A DNA stretch of 64,000 nt from Lepiota brunneoincarnata (Eukaryota > Basidiomycota > Agaricomycetes > Agaricales > Agaricaceae). The DNA lies in contig JAEBUN010000009.1 of the NCBI GenBank assembly GCA_023014365.1, forward strand, positions 1,054,001-1,118,000, written 5' to 3'. The notes beneath the pieces were generated by a model. That model made no database searches. It was not told the origin of the DNA and saw only the letters and a program-made list of their open reading frames with translations. The stretch's first letter is position 1; each line of letters opens with the position of its first letter. Both the position numbers and the translations under genes were made by a program. Below, piece after piece: positions 12,073 to 25,304 of the stretch.

Positions 12073-12605
12073 CCTCATTGGTGAGGGATGATTATCCCGA
12101 ATGGTTTCTGAGTGCTTTGTAAAATCAATACCCAAACATGTTTACAAATCAGTGTCTGACTCAAAAAGAGTGTATTTATGTGACTACTTAAGATCTAGTT
12201 CTATCCCATTGAGCATCTCTACTGAACTGTCTAGTAGCAAGCATGTAGACTAGGAGGGCTATCCTGTTTGATTCTTGAGCCAGTTCTTGAGAAGCATCTG
12301 CCTCACCCACTCTGCTGGCTCGCAAGCTTTGTTGCACCTGGCATGGAATTCTACCATCTCAAAATCCACCATCACTATTTCAAAATTCCCACAATCAACT
12401 TCAAAGCACAGCGGACACTCTAACAAAGCACAGTATTGCATCCCTCGACCCTGCTTCAGAGGCCTCAGTAAGACATTCTGCAGTTGCATGTCCAGTAGGC
12501 TGATACCAAGGGCATGAGTATTGGATCCCATGTTCAACACAGCATCGATGACTGCATTTTTGTGCTCGCAACACACTGCTTCTGCAGATTCTGAAGGTAC
12601 AAGAT
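12073..12605. other. Non-repeat spacer between A1 and A2, possible host sequence
   Basis: The only stretch not explained by a repeat family. It has no similarity by eye to the A, B, D, E, F or G elements. It is bounded by the A1 flank (ctacc) and the A2 5' LTR start. The first about 185 bases hold nothing I recognise; the rest holds the minus-strand open frame listed separately. Confidence 0.6.
12259..12605 (-). CDS. Unrecognised ORF fragment, Cys-rich, possible host gene remnant
   Basis: About 115 codons open on the minus strand, ending KNWLKNQTG*. The open frame formally starts inside the A2 LTR (12642), so its true N terminus was lost or replaced when A2 inserted. The residues look protein-like: CCEHK, YCALLECPLC and ARCNKACEPAEWV, a spread of cysteines that could be a zinc-binding fold. 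I do not recognise the family. It could be the last exon of a host gene truncated by A2, or a fragment of a different transposon such as a KDZ-type transposase; neither is shown. Confidence 0.35.
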
Positions 12606-12629
12606 TGTTATCAGAAGTCTTATCAGAAG

Positions 12630-14041
12630 TGTTATGATCCATGCTCCTTCTGTATCCGAGGATAACTGGAGATGGCCTTCAATCACTCTACAAGGTGTCC
12701 AAGATGGTTGGCCTTGCAGAGCTTAGTGGATCGCACTCAATAGATAATGAGGGAACATGCCAAGTTAAGGCAGAGAGGGTTAACAACCACTGTTAACAAG
12801 ATTAAAGCTTAAGGCTTTAATCTGTTATAAACAGTCCAGACCGGGAGGAACAAGAATTACTGTTCGACTTTACAAGATGGGTACAGGAGACTACAGACCA
12901 ACTACGGGCACAAGAATACGAAGACGAGGAAGGGGAATACTACACCGCCATGCAGGACCTGGCGAGAGAAGCAGGAATGGAGATAACCTTGGAGGATATA
13001 TTGGAATACCCCGAGGACGAGGAAGATAACCATGGATCAACCGATCCAACCTCCGATGCGGATGGAAGCACCGAGAGAACGGAGAGCGAGAATGGAGAAG
13101 ACTCCATGGAGATACAATCGGGAGAAGGAGATTATGAGTCAGAGGAAAGCGATGGAACATCGCACAGCAGTAGCGAGAGTACTGACTCATTGTAATATAA
13201 ATAACGCTAGGATGCCATCAGCCAGGATGTGCATCATGGTCAGGACTGCGCACGACCAGTAGAACAGCCAAGTAACCTATAACGAGTATATAGCATCTCA
13301 TAGGTATATAAGGCCTGTACAAGTAGAGATTAAAGCCTCAAGCTTTAATCTTGTTAACAGCGGTCGTTTACCTCTCTGCCTTAACTTGGCGTCTTCCCTC
13401 GTTATCTCATTGAGCGCGATCCACTAAGCTCTATAAGGCCAACCGTCTCGGACACCTTGTAGAGTGATTGAAGGCCGTCTCCAGTTACCCTCGGGTACAG
13501 AAGGAGCACGGATCATAACATAATCTCTATTTGTACAGGCCTTATATACCTATGAGATACTATATACTTGTTATAGGTTATTGGGCTATTCTACTTGTCC
13601 TGCGCAGTCTTGACCATGATGCACATCCTAGCTGATGGCATCCTACTGTTATTTATATATTACAATGAGTCAGTGTCCTCATTCTCCATTCCACTGCTGT
13701 GCGATGTTCCATCGCTTTCCTCTGACTCATAATTCTCTTCTCCTGATTCTATCTCCATGGATTCTCCTTCATTCTTGGTCTCCACTCTCTTGGTGCTTCC
13801 ATCCGTATTGGAGGTTGGATTGGTTGATCCATGGCTATCTTCTTTGTCCTTGGGGCATTCCAGAATATCCTCCAGAGTTATCTCCATTCCTGCTTCTCTC
13901 ACCAGGTCCTGCATGGTATTATAATATTCCCCTTCTTCATCTTCATACTCCTGTGCTCGCAACTGGTCTGTGGTTTCCTGTACCCATCTTGTAAAGTCGA
14001 ATAGTTGTTCTTGTTCCTCTCGATCCAGACTGTTCATAACA
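12630..14041 (-). mobile_element. D-type solo LTR (minus) with a second D LTR nested in it
   Basis: About 709 bp once the nested copy is removed; TG...CA ends, AGAAG duplications. On the minus strand it carries the LTR-encoded acidic ORF (13663-14038 region, MNSLDREEQEQLFDFTRW... to DTDSL*), still open. This LTR is the longer subtype, with three extra codons before DTDSL compared with the 698-bp subtype. Confidence 0.92.
12823..13520 (+). mobile_element. D-type solo LTR nested inside the minus D LTR
   Basis: 698 bp from TGTTATAAACAG to GATCATAACA, with TAATC on both sides (12818-12822, 13521-13525). Its LTR ORF has lost the ATG (ATA) but stays open from 12950 to 13195. The two D LTRs are in opposite orientation, so this is a genuine LTR-into-LTR insertion and not a tandem. 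Confidence 0.93.
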
Positions 14042-14436
14042 AGAAGGATGGTTATTTTTAGCTTATATTCCCATATCACTATGAAACCATCAGTAGTGTA
14101 CATCAGAAGGACTATTCTTAGTATATGCCTCATGTTTCTTATCTCTGACTCATAGCTACTCTGGTCTGGACTATTATAGTAGGAGTATAGCCACACTTAG
14201 AAGTATATAAGGATACAGTACAATACCTTATATCCTTATCTTAGTGTTATAAAGTTCTTGCCTCCTATAACTCTTTGCCTCTAAACTGGCTGGACTATAG
14301 TGCTTCATTGTCTCCAAGTCACGCTTAGTAGGACAGGACCAAGTCTGTATAGACATCCTGTGTCAAAACCCATGCTACTTAAGAGCGAACCCCTAACCTG
14401 GGTAACAAAACACTAAGATACTCTGCTGCTTATCTC

Positions 14437-14766
14437 TTGCTTACCCTCTACTCTGCTCTGCTCTGCCAATATACTGAACACATTGAGGTACTCTGGTTGT
14501 TCAAAACGATGTGCGAAAGAAAACCACCCCTCTGTGTAGCCATCACTACATCCCTCAACCTCTCCCCACCAGAAGACCTGGGTTACCTACTCATTTTCGT
14601 CTTTACCTCCATTGCCACCCTCATCGCCTACCAAATAATCACCCTAGAACTTGAATGCATCACATGCCCTTGCCACTGCTGTGTTGTCAGATTGTGGAAC
14701 CTGTAGTCAGGAATCTCCATCATTGCAACCCAATTTTTCATTCTTCTAGCGATAATTGATTGCTAG
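14437..14766 (+). pseudogene. A2 leader ORF (hydrophobic), broken
   Basis: Same 109-codon frame as in A1, A3 and A4, ending in TAG at 14764-14766, then gag ATG at 14779 in frame. An extra TAG near 14704 truncates it after the CPCHCC stretch (TAC in other copies). Confidence 0.5.
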
Positions 14767-14778
14767 ACAACTGCTACC

Positions 14779-16581
14779 ATGCCTCCAAAGAAGTTCTCAG
14801 CGTGAGAAACTCCATCACCTCCTCCCAAATCAAGAAGTAGAATCTCAGGATCAGGAACCCAAAATCTGGATCCCAGAAGAAACCCTATACCCACTCAAAC
14901 ACCATCTCCATTCTATCCCCCATCTCCATTCGACTCACCTACTCCAAGTGCATCAACATCCACATGCACTCGAACAAGTTTTGCTGAAGAACTAGCAGAA
15001 TGACAAAGAATACAACACAAAAGAGAATTAAAAGAACATTACAAACAAGAAGAAAGAAAACACAAATGAGCCAAAGAATATTGCGCCAAAGTAGACCCAT
15101 TAAACGACTTTGAACTTCAAAAACTTGAATACGCTCTCAAACAACCAAGAGAATTTTCCCAATCAGAAGAAAACCTACTTACATGTCACAAGTACGCAGT
15201 AAATCAAGGAAGAACTCCCCCAGTAGACAACAACTCAGACATCTACATCACCAACAACAACCAATCGGAACCAGACCCTCAACCACCTGCATTACCTGCA
15301 CCAATACAACCCTTAGCCCTACTGGTACCACCTGTACAACCACTGCAACCACCAACACCACCACCGCCACCACCTGGACAATTACAAATAATGGCCACTG
15401 CACAAACCCCAAAGGAGTTAGGACTCCTCAAACCTATCGCCTTCGATGGAACAAGAAGATTGTTTGAAGACTGGATCTTCCAATGTGAAGTCTATGTGCT
15501 TGCCAATGCAACCACATACAATACTGACCTTGCCAGAACCCTATTTGTCCTCTCAACGATGCAATCAGGAGATGCCTGAGCCTGGGCCAGACAATACCTC
15601 CATGAGAGGAACGCCCAAACCCAAGCAGGACAACCCATAGCCATGGAGTCATGGGATGATTTCACTGCCTGGCTTAGAGCTGACTTCACCCTGGAGGATG
15701 AACATGCATATGTGCATACCAGACTTCAAACCCTACACCAAGCAGGCAAACCAATGACTGAGTTCAATGCTCAGTTCAAAGAACTTGTCTGTCAATCCAG
15801 ACTTAATGAAGATTGCACCCTGATCAATCTCTATCATAAAGCAATCGATCGCCGCATTGCAATGAAGATCGACAAATTGGAGAACCCTCCAACAACTATC
15901 ATTGCTTGGTATACTTGAGCCAACAAGCTCGATGACAACTTCCGCAGAATCAATACCCTTTACGGTACTCCCAGGAACACATTCCCTCAAAGAAACCAAT
16001 ATCAGCCCAACCATGGACCGAACCATCCAAACAACAATGTGCCCTATGCACAATTCTACCAAAGGAGCAACACTCCATGTTTCACTCCATGAGACCTGCA
16101 TGCCATGGAAATAGACCATGCCGTGATAGAAGAAGGATTTGAAGATCCTTATCCCAAAATTCCACAACTGGAATATGCTGAAGAAGACTCCGCACAAGAA
16201 CTGTTGGAGTTAGATGCCATTGTCACCGGATAACAAATGAAATCATATCAAAACCAAGAATGCTTCCGATGCGGAGCTAAAGACCATTGGGTCAGTAAAT
16301 GGCCACAACCACCACCAGCCAGATGCTTCCCAGGAATGCATACCAATCCACCTTGCTCTGCAAGAAACCCCAACCATCCCTTTTCTGGACAACAAAACAC
16401 TTGTCCCAGATTTCCAAACTGGAACGCCCAACAATCACCACAATGCAAATACTCCCTTGCAGTTGCAGAAGTTGCATCTCAAATGCACCAAATGGTCGAT
16501 GACCTTGACCCTGAACTCCAACAAGAACTCCACTCTGCACTAGCCAAAGACCTGGAAATGTGTCCATTCCAGGATTTTTAA
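14779..16581 (+). pseudogene. A2 gag, degraded
   Basis: Exactly 1803 nt from ATG to TAA, the same length as A4 gag, so there is no net indel, but many stops interrupt it (for example the eighth codon after ATG and TGA at about 15578). It has the capsid-like domain with KELGLLKPIAFDGTRRLFED (about 15410-15470) and the zinc knuckle CFRCGAKDHWVSK with the last Cys changed to Trp (about 16258-16300). It ends FQDF* with GAT TTT TAA. Confidence 0.88.
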
Positions 16582-16701
16582 AAAGGAACCCTGTTGACCG
16601 ATGTGCCCCTGCACGTTCCAGAACTCAGAAGGACATTTTGTACTCTCACTCCCAGAAGGACGTTTTCTTGATAAACTCTGTACAATTACGACTATCCCTG
16701 A

Positions 16702-18560
16702 TGTTGCGCCACAAAATCATTTCATTTGTGAAATCACTAGCTAATAAAGTAACTAACTCTCCATTACCAAATAATATCAGTATATGGCCATGGTCAGACA
16801 CTGGGTGCAAGGGATTTGGAATATTATCTAAAATATGTGAAGGTGGACATCTCAGAAACAGAACCAGAACACCCAGACAAGTAAAAAGTGATGTTAACTA
16901 ACTTATTGGTGACAAGGCTATGGAAGAATGACTCTGGTATGAATGTACCCAAGCATTGTATCTGATACTGTGTTAACTAAGATATTAGTTAAGATACTCA
17001 TGACTGCACAAAAGACCCATTTCTTTGCCTCTGCCCTAGAAAGCAGACAAGTTGCAACACCTATGTCATCCGGATGGTACCTAGTCATAATAACAGGTCC
17101 GGGAGTGAATCTTGACAAAAGAATGTAGGGATTAGCTAATGTCCTGACAAGAATGTCCCCTTGAAACGATTCTGATGATATTGAAACCTAAGGGATCGAA
17201 TGGGGGTATCCCCGAGGGTACTCAGGGAAGGATGCCCCCTCATAGAAACAAAAAGAGATCAGAAATGATGAACTAGAAAATGAAGATTGATAAGAATAGA
17301 ATAAGCTAATTAATTCTAGTGTTAGTCTACTACCTGAAGACTATGGAAGTGGACTTTAGAACATTAGGGTTGAGAAACTCAGGTGTGGAGAGTCCAAGAA
17401 TAAAAACCAATAGATAAACATTAGCAAGGAAACTTGCTAACCCGGCTGGCTGTGATATAAATAGCCAGGCACCTAGGGAGCAAGTCCCTGAGAGCAAATT
17501 GATGTTGCTAATATCGGAACTCCTAGAATGATGCTCCTAAATGATGAGGAGACAATAAAATGATGAAGCTGAAGGCTTGTTTCAGGTATACCCATAAGTT
17601 AATTGTATATTATTATAAAAACTCATCTGTAAATTACATGGGAGGCAAGAAACTGCTTGCCTATTTCCCCCCCTGATTGTATGGTTGATTAGGATAGGAA
17701 TATAAAGCAATTTTATGTGATTTTCTTCGGTCATAGACCACCAGAGACTTAAAGAGTTATACTCTTTAAAAACCAGACCCTTTGAAACGATTGGGATATT
17801 GACAGACCCTTCTGCTTGACTCGAGAACTGAATACAAGTTGCTACACCTCTTCTGTGCTTAAGTAGAAAGTTCACTAACTTCCGTTTGTTTGGGTTCCTC
17901 TTAGAGGCCTTGCCTCAGAAGTATACCATTGAATTGTAGAGCTGTTTAATTGAGAAGCAAACATAGTAGGCTAGGGCCCATTGAAAACACTGTCCACTAG
18001 GTCTATCTAGTTTAAAGATACTTACTGCAGGAGCTCACTAGAAGCCTGTCTCGTTGAGTAGTATAAAAGTTTTATTGCCTTGTTCAGAAGCTGTAGTGTG
18101 CTAGGGCCCATTAGATAATGCTGTCCGCTAGGCCTACTAGCTTAAAGATACTTACTGCAGGAGCTTGTCACAAGCCTGTCTCACTGGGTAGTGTAAATTT
18201 ACAGTATTGTCAAGAGAAAAGGACATAGTATGCTAGGACCCATTAGAACACATTGTCTGCTAGGTCTACGGAGGTTCACTGATTGTGAAAGCTTGCATTT
18301 TGCCTGACTTATCGAATTGTGAAGATATTAGTTAACATATTATATAGTAACAACTGTCAAAGTTCCCATTGTATTCAGATAGAACAACTGTCTGTCTAGT
18401 TGGAGACTAAGAGAATAACTTACCAAGACCCTAAAAACACTAGAATTGAATATATTTCTGGAGATCTGTGACAACCTCTCCCCCACGAACTTATAAAGTC
18501 AGAATTAGTGAACCTGTTAACAAACTTCATTTTCGATCTTGTAAAGTAATCCACTTTTCA
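16702..18560 (+). mobile_element. Repeat F, copy F1: non-coding 1.86-kb TG...CA element
   Basis: 1859 bp with no credible ORF, TGTTGCGCC at the left and CTTTTCA at the right, flanked by 4-bp CTGA (16698-16701, 18561-18564) in A2 pol. A second copy, F2, at 33842-35709 has nearly the same length with its own 4-bp flank. It contains a TATA-like GATATAAATAGCC (about 17450-17465) and a three-unit tandem repeat. It may be a long solo LTR or a non-autonomous LTR element. Confidence 0.8.
17959..18290 (+). repeat. Three-unit imperfect tandem repeat in F1, period about 130 bp
   Basis: Units begin near 17970, 18100 and 18232 with GCTAGGGCCCATT or a variant, followed by CTGTCC(A/G)CTAGG and, in the first two, TAAAGATACTTACTGCAGGAGCT. 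The same triplet occurs in F2. Confidence 0.8.
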
Positions 18561-19893
18561 CTGAATAAATGATCCCTTTTCTTACCCATCAAGATTTGGA
18601 GTGAACAGACATCAAAACCTGTGGCCATCACTGCCCTGATAGACTCAGGAGCCCAAGGGAATTTCATATCCCACAAAGTCATTGAACAACATGGTTATCA
18701 AACTAAATGGCTGGACCAACCAATTCCTCTCAGTAACATTGATGGAACTGACAATCAACATGGCAAGATCCATGAATACATCAAAATCAGAACCATCATC
18801 GATGAAAGAGATTGCACGCTAGAAGTGTATGTCATGAACACTGGTGAGAAGGATCTCATCATTGGATTTCCCTGGTTGGAACAATACAATCCTGACATCA
18901 ACTGGAAGACCAAGATATTCTCTTGGAAATCCCAAATTGATCACCAAGACTTTTCCAAACTCCTCAGAACCCTACGATGACACATCAAACTCAACTCCAT
19001 CGCCATGGACATAATGGCTGGAAAAACCTCTCAACCCGAGGAAAACCCCAAAGAATACATCAACCTGTCAAACATTGACCTCAACACCTTCTCTTTAGGA
19101 AGAGAAATGAACCCAATGCTTCTAACCCCATTAGAAGTAAATGCCAAAGCAACACATGCCACAACGCTCCACAATGAGCAACATAACCTGACAAAATTGG
19201 CAAACCAAAAAGGAAAACAACCGGAATCAAACAAGAAACCATCTGAGATCCCTTGGAGATTCGCCCGATGGGCTAAAATATTCAACAAGAAAGCATCCAA
19301 ATGATTCCCACCATCAAGAACATTTGATCATGAAATTGAACTAAAACTGACATTTGAAGCAAAATTGATGAAACCTTATCAAGTAGCACCTGCTGAAGAA
19401 AAAGCACTAAAAGAATTTATAGATGAAAACCTTTGAAAAGGGTACATCCGCCCCTCAAAATCTCCTATGGCATCACCCTTCTTCTTTGTTGCCAAGAAAG
19501 GAGGAGACCTCTGACCCTGCCAAGACTATCATTATCTAAATGATCACACAGTCAAAAATGCCTACCCAATTCCCATGATTTCCTCTATCATGGACAAACT
19601 CAAAGGAGCTAAATACTTCACCAAGCTTGATGTCCACCTAGGATACAATAATGTCAGAATCAAAGATGGTAATCAATGAAAAGCAGTGTTCAAGACTCCT
19701 ATGGGTCTTTTCAAACTGACTGTCATGTTTTTCAGACTTTGCAATAGTCCTGCAATGTTCCAACATATGATGGACATGCTATTCTCCAAAATAATGGAGA
19801 AAGGAGGAATCATCATCTATATGGATGATATCCTAATCTATGGTAAAACCCAGGAAGAAACCAACTGACTTACAGAAAAAGTACTGCAGATCC

Positions 19894-20603
19894 TGTTATG
19901 AACAGTCCGGACTGGGAGGAACAGGAGCAATTATTCAACTTTACAAGATGGGTACAGGAAACCACAGACCAGTTGCAAGCACAGGAATATGAAGATGAAG
20001 AAGGGGAATACTACAATGCCATGCAGGACCTGGCAAGAGAAGCAGGAATGGAGATAACTCTGGAGGATATTCTGGAATACCCCAAGGACGAAGAAGATAA
20101 CCATGGATCAACTGATCCAACCACTGATACGGATGGAAGCACCAAGAGAATGGAGAGCAAGAATGGAAGAGAATCCATGGAGATAGAATTGGGAGAAGAG
20201 AATTATGAGTCAGAGGAAAGCAATGGAACATCACACAGCAGTGGAATGGAGAACGAGGACACTGACTCATTGTAATATATAAATAACAGTAGGATGCCAA
20301 CAGCTAGGATGCACATCATGGTCAAGACTGTGCAGGACAAGTAGAACAGCCCAATAACCTATAACAAGTATATAGTATCTCATAGGTATATAAGGCCTGT
20401 ACAAGTAGAGATTAAAGCCTCAAGCTTTAATCTTGTTAACAGTGGTCGTTAACCCTCTCTGCCTTAACTTGGTGTGTTCCCTTGTTATCTCATTGAGCAC
20501 GATCCACTAAGCTCTGCAAGGCCAACTGTCTTGGACACCTTGTAGAGTGATTGAAGGCCATCTCTAGTTATCCTCAAATACAGAAGGAGCATGAATCATA
20601 ACA
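19894..20603 (+). mobile_element. D-type solo LTR in A2 pol
   Basis: 710 bp, perfect GATCC duplication (19889-19893, 20604-20608). The LTR ORF (19898-20275, 125 codons, MNSPDWEEQEQLFNFTRW...DTDSL*) is intact and belongs to the longer subtype with GMENEDTDSL. TATATAAGG and AAGCTTTAATCT lie near 20387-20440. Confidence 0.94.
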
Positions 20604-21004
20604 GATCCTGCAGGAAAATGACCTCTACCTCAAAACGGAAAAATGCAAGTTCAACAAACAACAACTCGAATATATCAGCATGATCATCATGCCTGATGAA
20701 ATCAAAATGGACCCCAGAAAACTCAAAGGAATAGAAGACTGGCCAGTGCCGAAAACAGTCTGACATATTTGGAAATTCATCGGATTCTGTAACTTCTACT
20801 GGAAGTTCATGTGCAGCTACTCCCACCATACCAAACCCCTTAACCAACTCCTATCTAAATCAAACAAATTTGAATGGAAAAAAGAACAGAAAGCATTTAA
20901 AATGCTCAAGAACAAATTCTTAAAAGAACTGGTGCTTCTCATGCCCAACTCCACAAAACCCTTCAAAATAGAAGCCGATGCTTCCAAATTCGCATTAGGA
21001 GCTG

Positions 21005-21388
21005 TGTTATCAGAAGTCTCATCAGAAGGATGGTTATTTTTAGTTCACATTCCCATGTCACTATGAAACCATCAGTAGCATACATCAGAAGGACTATTGT
21101 TAGTACATGCCTCATGTTCCTTATCTCTGACTCATAGTTACTCTGGTCCAAACTATTATAGTAGGAGTATAGCCACACTTAGATGTATATAAGGATACAG
21201 TACAATACCTTGTATCCTTATCTTAGTGTTATAAAGTTCTTGCCTCCTATACCTCTTTGCCATAATTGGCTGGACTTATAGTGCTTCATTATCTCCAAGT
21301 CACGCTTAGTAGGACAGGACCAAGTCTGTATAGACATCCTGTGTTGAACCATGTGCTACTCAAGAGCGAACCCCTAACCTGGGTAACA
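21005..21388 (+). repeat. A3 5' LTR
   Basis: 384 bp, TGTTATCAG...GGTAACA. TATATAAGG lies at about 21188 and TATCTTAGTGTT at about 21219-21231; the latter is complementary to AACACTAAGATA at 21390-21401, just inside the LTR. Confidence 0.93.
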
Positions 21389-21477
21389 AAACACTAAGAT
21401 ACTCTGCTGCTTATTTCTTGCTTGCCCTCTACTCTACTCTGCTCTGCTGACATACTGAACACGTTGAGATACCCTGG

Positions 21478-21747
21478 TTGTTCAAAATGACGTGCAAAAG
21501 AAAACTGCCTCTCTGTGTAGCCATCGCTACATCCCTCAACCTCTCCCCGCCAGAAGACCTGGCTTACCTACTCATTTTCATCTTTACCTCCACCGCCACC
21601 CTCATCACCTACCAAATAATCACCCTAGAACTTGAACGCATCACATGCCCTTGCCACTGCTGTGTCGTCAGATTGTGGAACCTGTACTCAGGAATCTCTA
21701 TCATCGCAACTCAATTTTTTATTCTTCTAGCAATAATCAATCGCTAG
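21478..21747 (+). pseudogene. A3 leader ORF (hydrophobic), 5' part lost to a stop
   Basis: 89 codons of the 109-codon frame remain open; the upstream part is cut by TGA where A4 has CGA. Both hydrophobic segments and CPCHCC are kept. It ends in TAG (21745-21747), and the gag ATG at 21760 is in frame. Confidence 0.5.
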
Positions 21748-21759
21748 ACAACTGCCACC

Positions 21760-23566
21760 ATGCCTCCAAAGAAGTTCTCAGCCCAAGAAACTCCATCACC
21801 CCCTCCCAAATTCCAAATTGAGAAGTAGAATCTCAGGATCAGAAACCCAAAATCTGGATCCCAGAAGAAACCCTATACCCACTCAGACACCATCTCCATT
21901 CTATCCCCCATCTCCATTTGACTCACCCGCTCCAAGTACATCAACACAAACTTGAACAAGTTTTGCTGAAGAACTAGCAGAACAACAAAGAATACAACAC
22001 GAAAAAGAACTTAAAGAACACTACAAATAAGAAGAAAGAAGACGTAAACAAGCCAAAGAATATCGTGCCAAAGTAGACCCATTAAACAATTACAAACTTC
22101 AAAGACTTGAATACACCCTCAAGCAACCAAGAGAACTTTCCAAATCAGAAGAAAACTTACTCACATGACATGAATATGCAGTAAACCAAGGAAGAACTCC
22201 CCCAGCAGACAATGACTCCAACATCTATATAACAGACAACAACCAATCGGACCCTGATCCACAACCACCTGCACTACCCACGCCAACAACACCCTTAGCC
22301 CTACTGGCTCCTCCCCTACAACCAATACAACTCCCAACACCGCCACCACCACCACCATCCAGACAACTACAAATAATGGCCACTGCACAAAACCCAAAGG
22401 AGTTAGGACTCCTCAAACCCATCACCTTTGATGGAACCAGAAGATTATTCGAAGATTGGATCTTCCAATGTGAAGTATATGTGCTCACTAACGCAACCAC
22501 CTACAACAATGACCTCACCAGAATATTGTTCGTCCTCTCAATAATGCAATCAGGAGATGCCCAAGCATGGGCTAGACAACACCTCCACAAGAGGAATGCC
22601 CAGACTCAAGCTGGACAACCCATAGCCATGGAGTCATGGGACAACTTCACCACCAGACTCAGACCCAACTTCACCCTGGCAGACAAACATGTGTATGTGC
22701 ATACCAGACTTCAAACCCTGCATCAAGCAGGTAAACCAATGACTGAATTCAACTCTCAGTTCAAAGAACTTGTCCGTCAATCTGGACTCAATGAAGATCG
22801 CACCCTGATTGATCTATACCGCAAGGCAATAGATCACTGTATTGCCATGAAGATTGACAAATCGGAAAACCCTCCAACAACTATCGCCGCTTGGTACACC
22901 CAAGCCAATAAACTCAATGACAACTTCTGCTGAATCAATGCCCTCTACGGCACCCCCAGGAACATGTTCCCCCAGAGGAACCAATATCAACCCAACTGTG
23001 GACCAAGCTGTCCAAACAACAATGTGCCCTATGCACAACTCTACCAAAGGAGTAACGCTCCACACTTCACCCCATGAGACCCACATGCCATGGAAATAGA
23101 CCATGCCACAATGGAAGAAGGATTCAAAGATCCTTATCCTGAAATACCCCAACTGGAATATGCTGAAGAAGGCTCTACTCAAGAACCACTAGAGTTAGAT
23201 GCCATTGTCACCAGACAACAAATGAAATCATATCAGAACCAGGAATGCTTCCAATGTGGAGCTAAAGATCATTGGGTTAGTAAATGCCCACAACCACCAC
23301 CAGCTAGACGTCTCCCAGGAATGCGTACCAATCCCCCTCGCCCTGCAAGGAACCCCAATCATCCTTTCCCTGGACAACAAAACACTCATCCCGGATTTCC
23401 GAACCGGAATACCCAACAATCACTGCAACGCAAGTATTTCCTTGCCATTGCAGAAGTCACATCCCAGATGCACCAAATGGTTGATGACCTTGACCCCAAA
23501 CTCCAACAAGAGCTCCACTCCACACTAGCCAAGGATCCGGAGATGCGTCCATTCCAGGATTTTTAA
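21760..23566 (+). pseudogene. A3 gag, degraded
   Basis: Gag frame with a net +4 nt relative to A4, so it is frameshifted early (an extra ATTCCA-like insertion near 21810) and also holds stops. The stretch 22376-22933 (MATAQNPKELGLLKPI...) keeps the capsid-like core, and 23090-23566 keeps the zinc knuckle CFQCGAKDHWVSKC and the FQDF* end at GAT TTT TAA. Confidence 0.88.
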
Positions 23567-25304
23567 AAAGGAATGCTGTCGATCAATGTGCCCCTGCACA
23601 TTCCAAAACTCAGAAGGACATTCCATACTCTCACTCCCAGAAGGACATTTTCTCGATAAACTCTGTACAATTACAACTATCCCCAAAAAAACGATCCCTT
23701 TTCTTACCCATTGAGATTTGGAGTGAACGGACATCAAAATCCATGGCCATCACCACCCTGATAGACTCAGGAGCCCAAGGGAATTTCATATCCCACAAAG
23801 TTGTTGAACGACATGGTTATCAAACCAAATAGCTGGACCAACCAATTCCCCTCAGCAACGTTGATGGAACTGACAATCAACATGGCAAGATCCATGAATA
23901 CATCAAAATCAGAACCATAATCAACGGAAGAGACTGCATGCTAGAAGCATACGTAACAAACACTAGTGAGAAAGACCTCATCATCAGATTTCCCTGGTTG
24001 GAACAATACAACCCCAACATCAACTGGAAGACCAAGACATTCTCTTGGAAACCCAAAATTGATCACCAAGACTTTTCCGAACTCCTCAGAACCCTACAAC
24101 AACCTGTCAAACTCAACTCCATTGCCATGGACATAATGGCTGGAAAAACCTCTCAACCCAAAGAAAACCCCGAAGAATACATCAACCTGTCAAATGTTGA
24201 CCTTGATACCTTCTCTTTAGAAAGAGAAATGAACCCAATGCTTCTAACCCCATTAGAAGTAAACGCCAAAGCAATACATGCCACAATGCTCCACAATGAA
24301 CAACATATTCCGACAAAATTGGCAAACCAAAAAGGACAACAAACCACAATCAAACAAGAAACCACCTGAGATCCCTTGGAGATTCACCTGATGGGCTAAA
24401 ATATTCAACAAGAAAGCATCCAAACGATTCCCACCATCAAGAACGTTCGATCACAAAATTGAATTGAAGCCAACATTCAAAGCAAAATCAATGAAACCCT
24501 ATCAAGTGGCACCTGCCAAAGAAAAAGCACTAAAGGAATTTATAGACAAAAACCTCCAAAATGGGTACATCTGCCCCTCAAAATCCCCTATGGCATCACC
24601 CTTCTTCTTTGTTGCCAAGAAAGGAGGAGACCTCTGACCCTGCCAAGACTATCGTTATCTAAATGATCACACTGTCAAAAATGCCTATCCAATTCCCATG
24701 ATTTCCTCTATCATGGATAAACTCAAAGGAGCTAAGTATTTTACTAAGCTTGATGTCTGCCTAGGATACAATAATGTCAGAATCAAAGATGGCGATCAAT
24801 GGAAAGCAGCATTCAAGACTCCCATGGGTCTTTTCGAACCGACTGTCATGTTTTTTGGACTTTGCAACAGTCCCGCGACATTCCAACATATGATGGACAT
24901 GTTGTTCTCTGAGATAATGGAGAAAGGAGGAATCATCATCTATATGGATGACATCCTAATTTACAGTAAAACTCAGGAAGAAACTGACCAACTGATGGAA
25001 GAAGTACTGCAGATCCTGCAGGAAAATGACCTCTACCTCAAAACAGAGAAATGCAAGTTCAACAAACAATGACTCAAATATCTTGGCATGATCATCACAC
25101 CTGATGAAATCAAAATGGATCCCAGAAAACTCAAGGGAATAGAAGACTGGCCAGTGCCAAAAACAGTCCGACATATTCGGAAATTCATCAGATTCTGCAA
25201 CTTCTACCAGAAGTTCATCTGCAGTTACTCCCACCACACCAAACCCCTTAACCAACTTCTATCCAAATCGAACAAATTTGAATGGAAAGAAGAACAACAG
25301 AAAG

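Larger units (their letters stand above)
12606..14407 (+). repeat. A2 5' LTR, split by D-type solo LTR
   Basis: Starts TGTTATCAGAAG at 12606, breaks at 12629, resumes at 14047 and ends GGTAACA at 14407. The inserted D solo LTR has AGAAG on both sides (12625-12629, 14042-14046). The self-priming site AACACTAAGATA follows at 14409-14420. Confidence 0.9.

Noticed and set aside
13660..14196. 178-codon minus-strand ORF as a separate gene
   Set aside because: It is the D LTR ORF fused by chance to A2 LTR sequence upstream of the insertion point.
15183..15467. Small Thr-rich ORF within A2 gag
   Set aside because: Out-of-frame shadow of the proline/threonine-rich gag N-terminal region.
16560..16901. 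113-codon ORF crossing from A2 into F1
   Set aside because: Runs across an insertion boundary (16702) and has no counterpart in F2.
17582..17875. 97-codon minus ORF in F1
   Set aside because: Not open in F2; no protein-like features.
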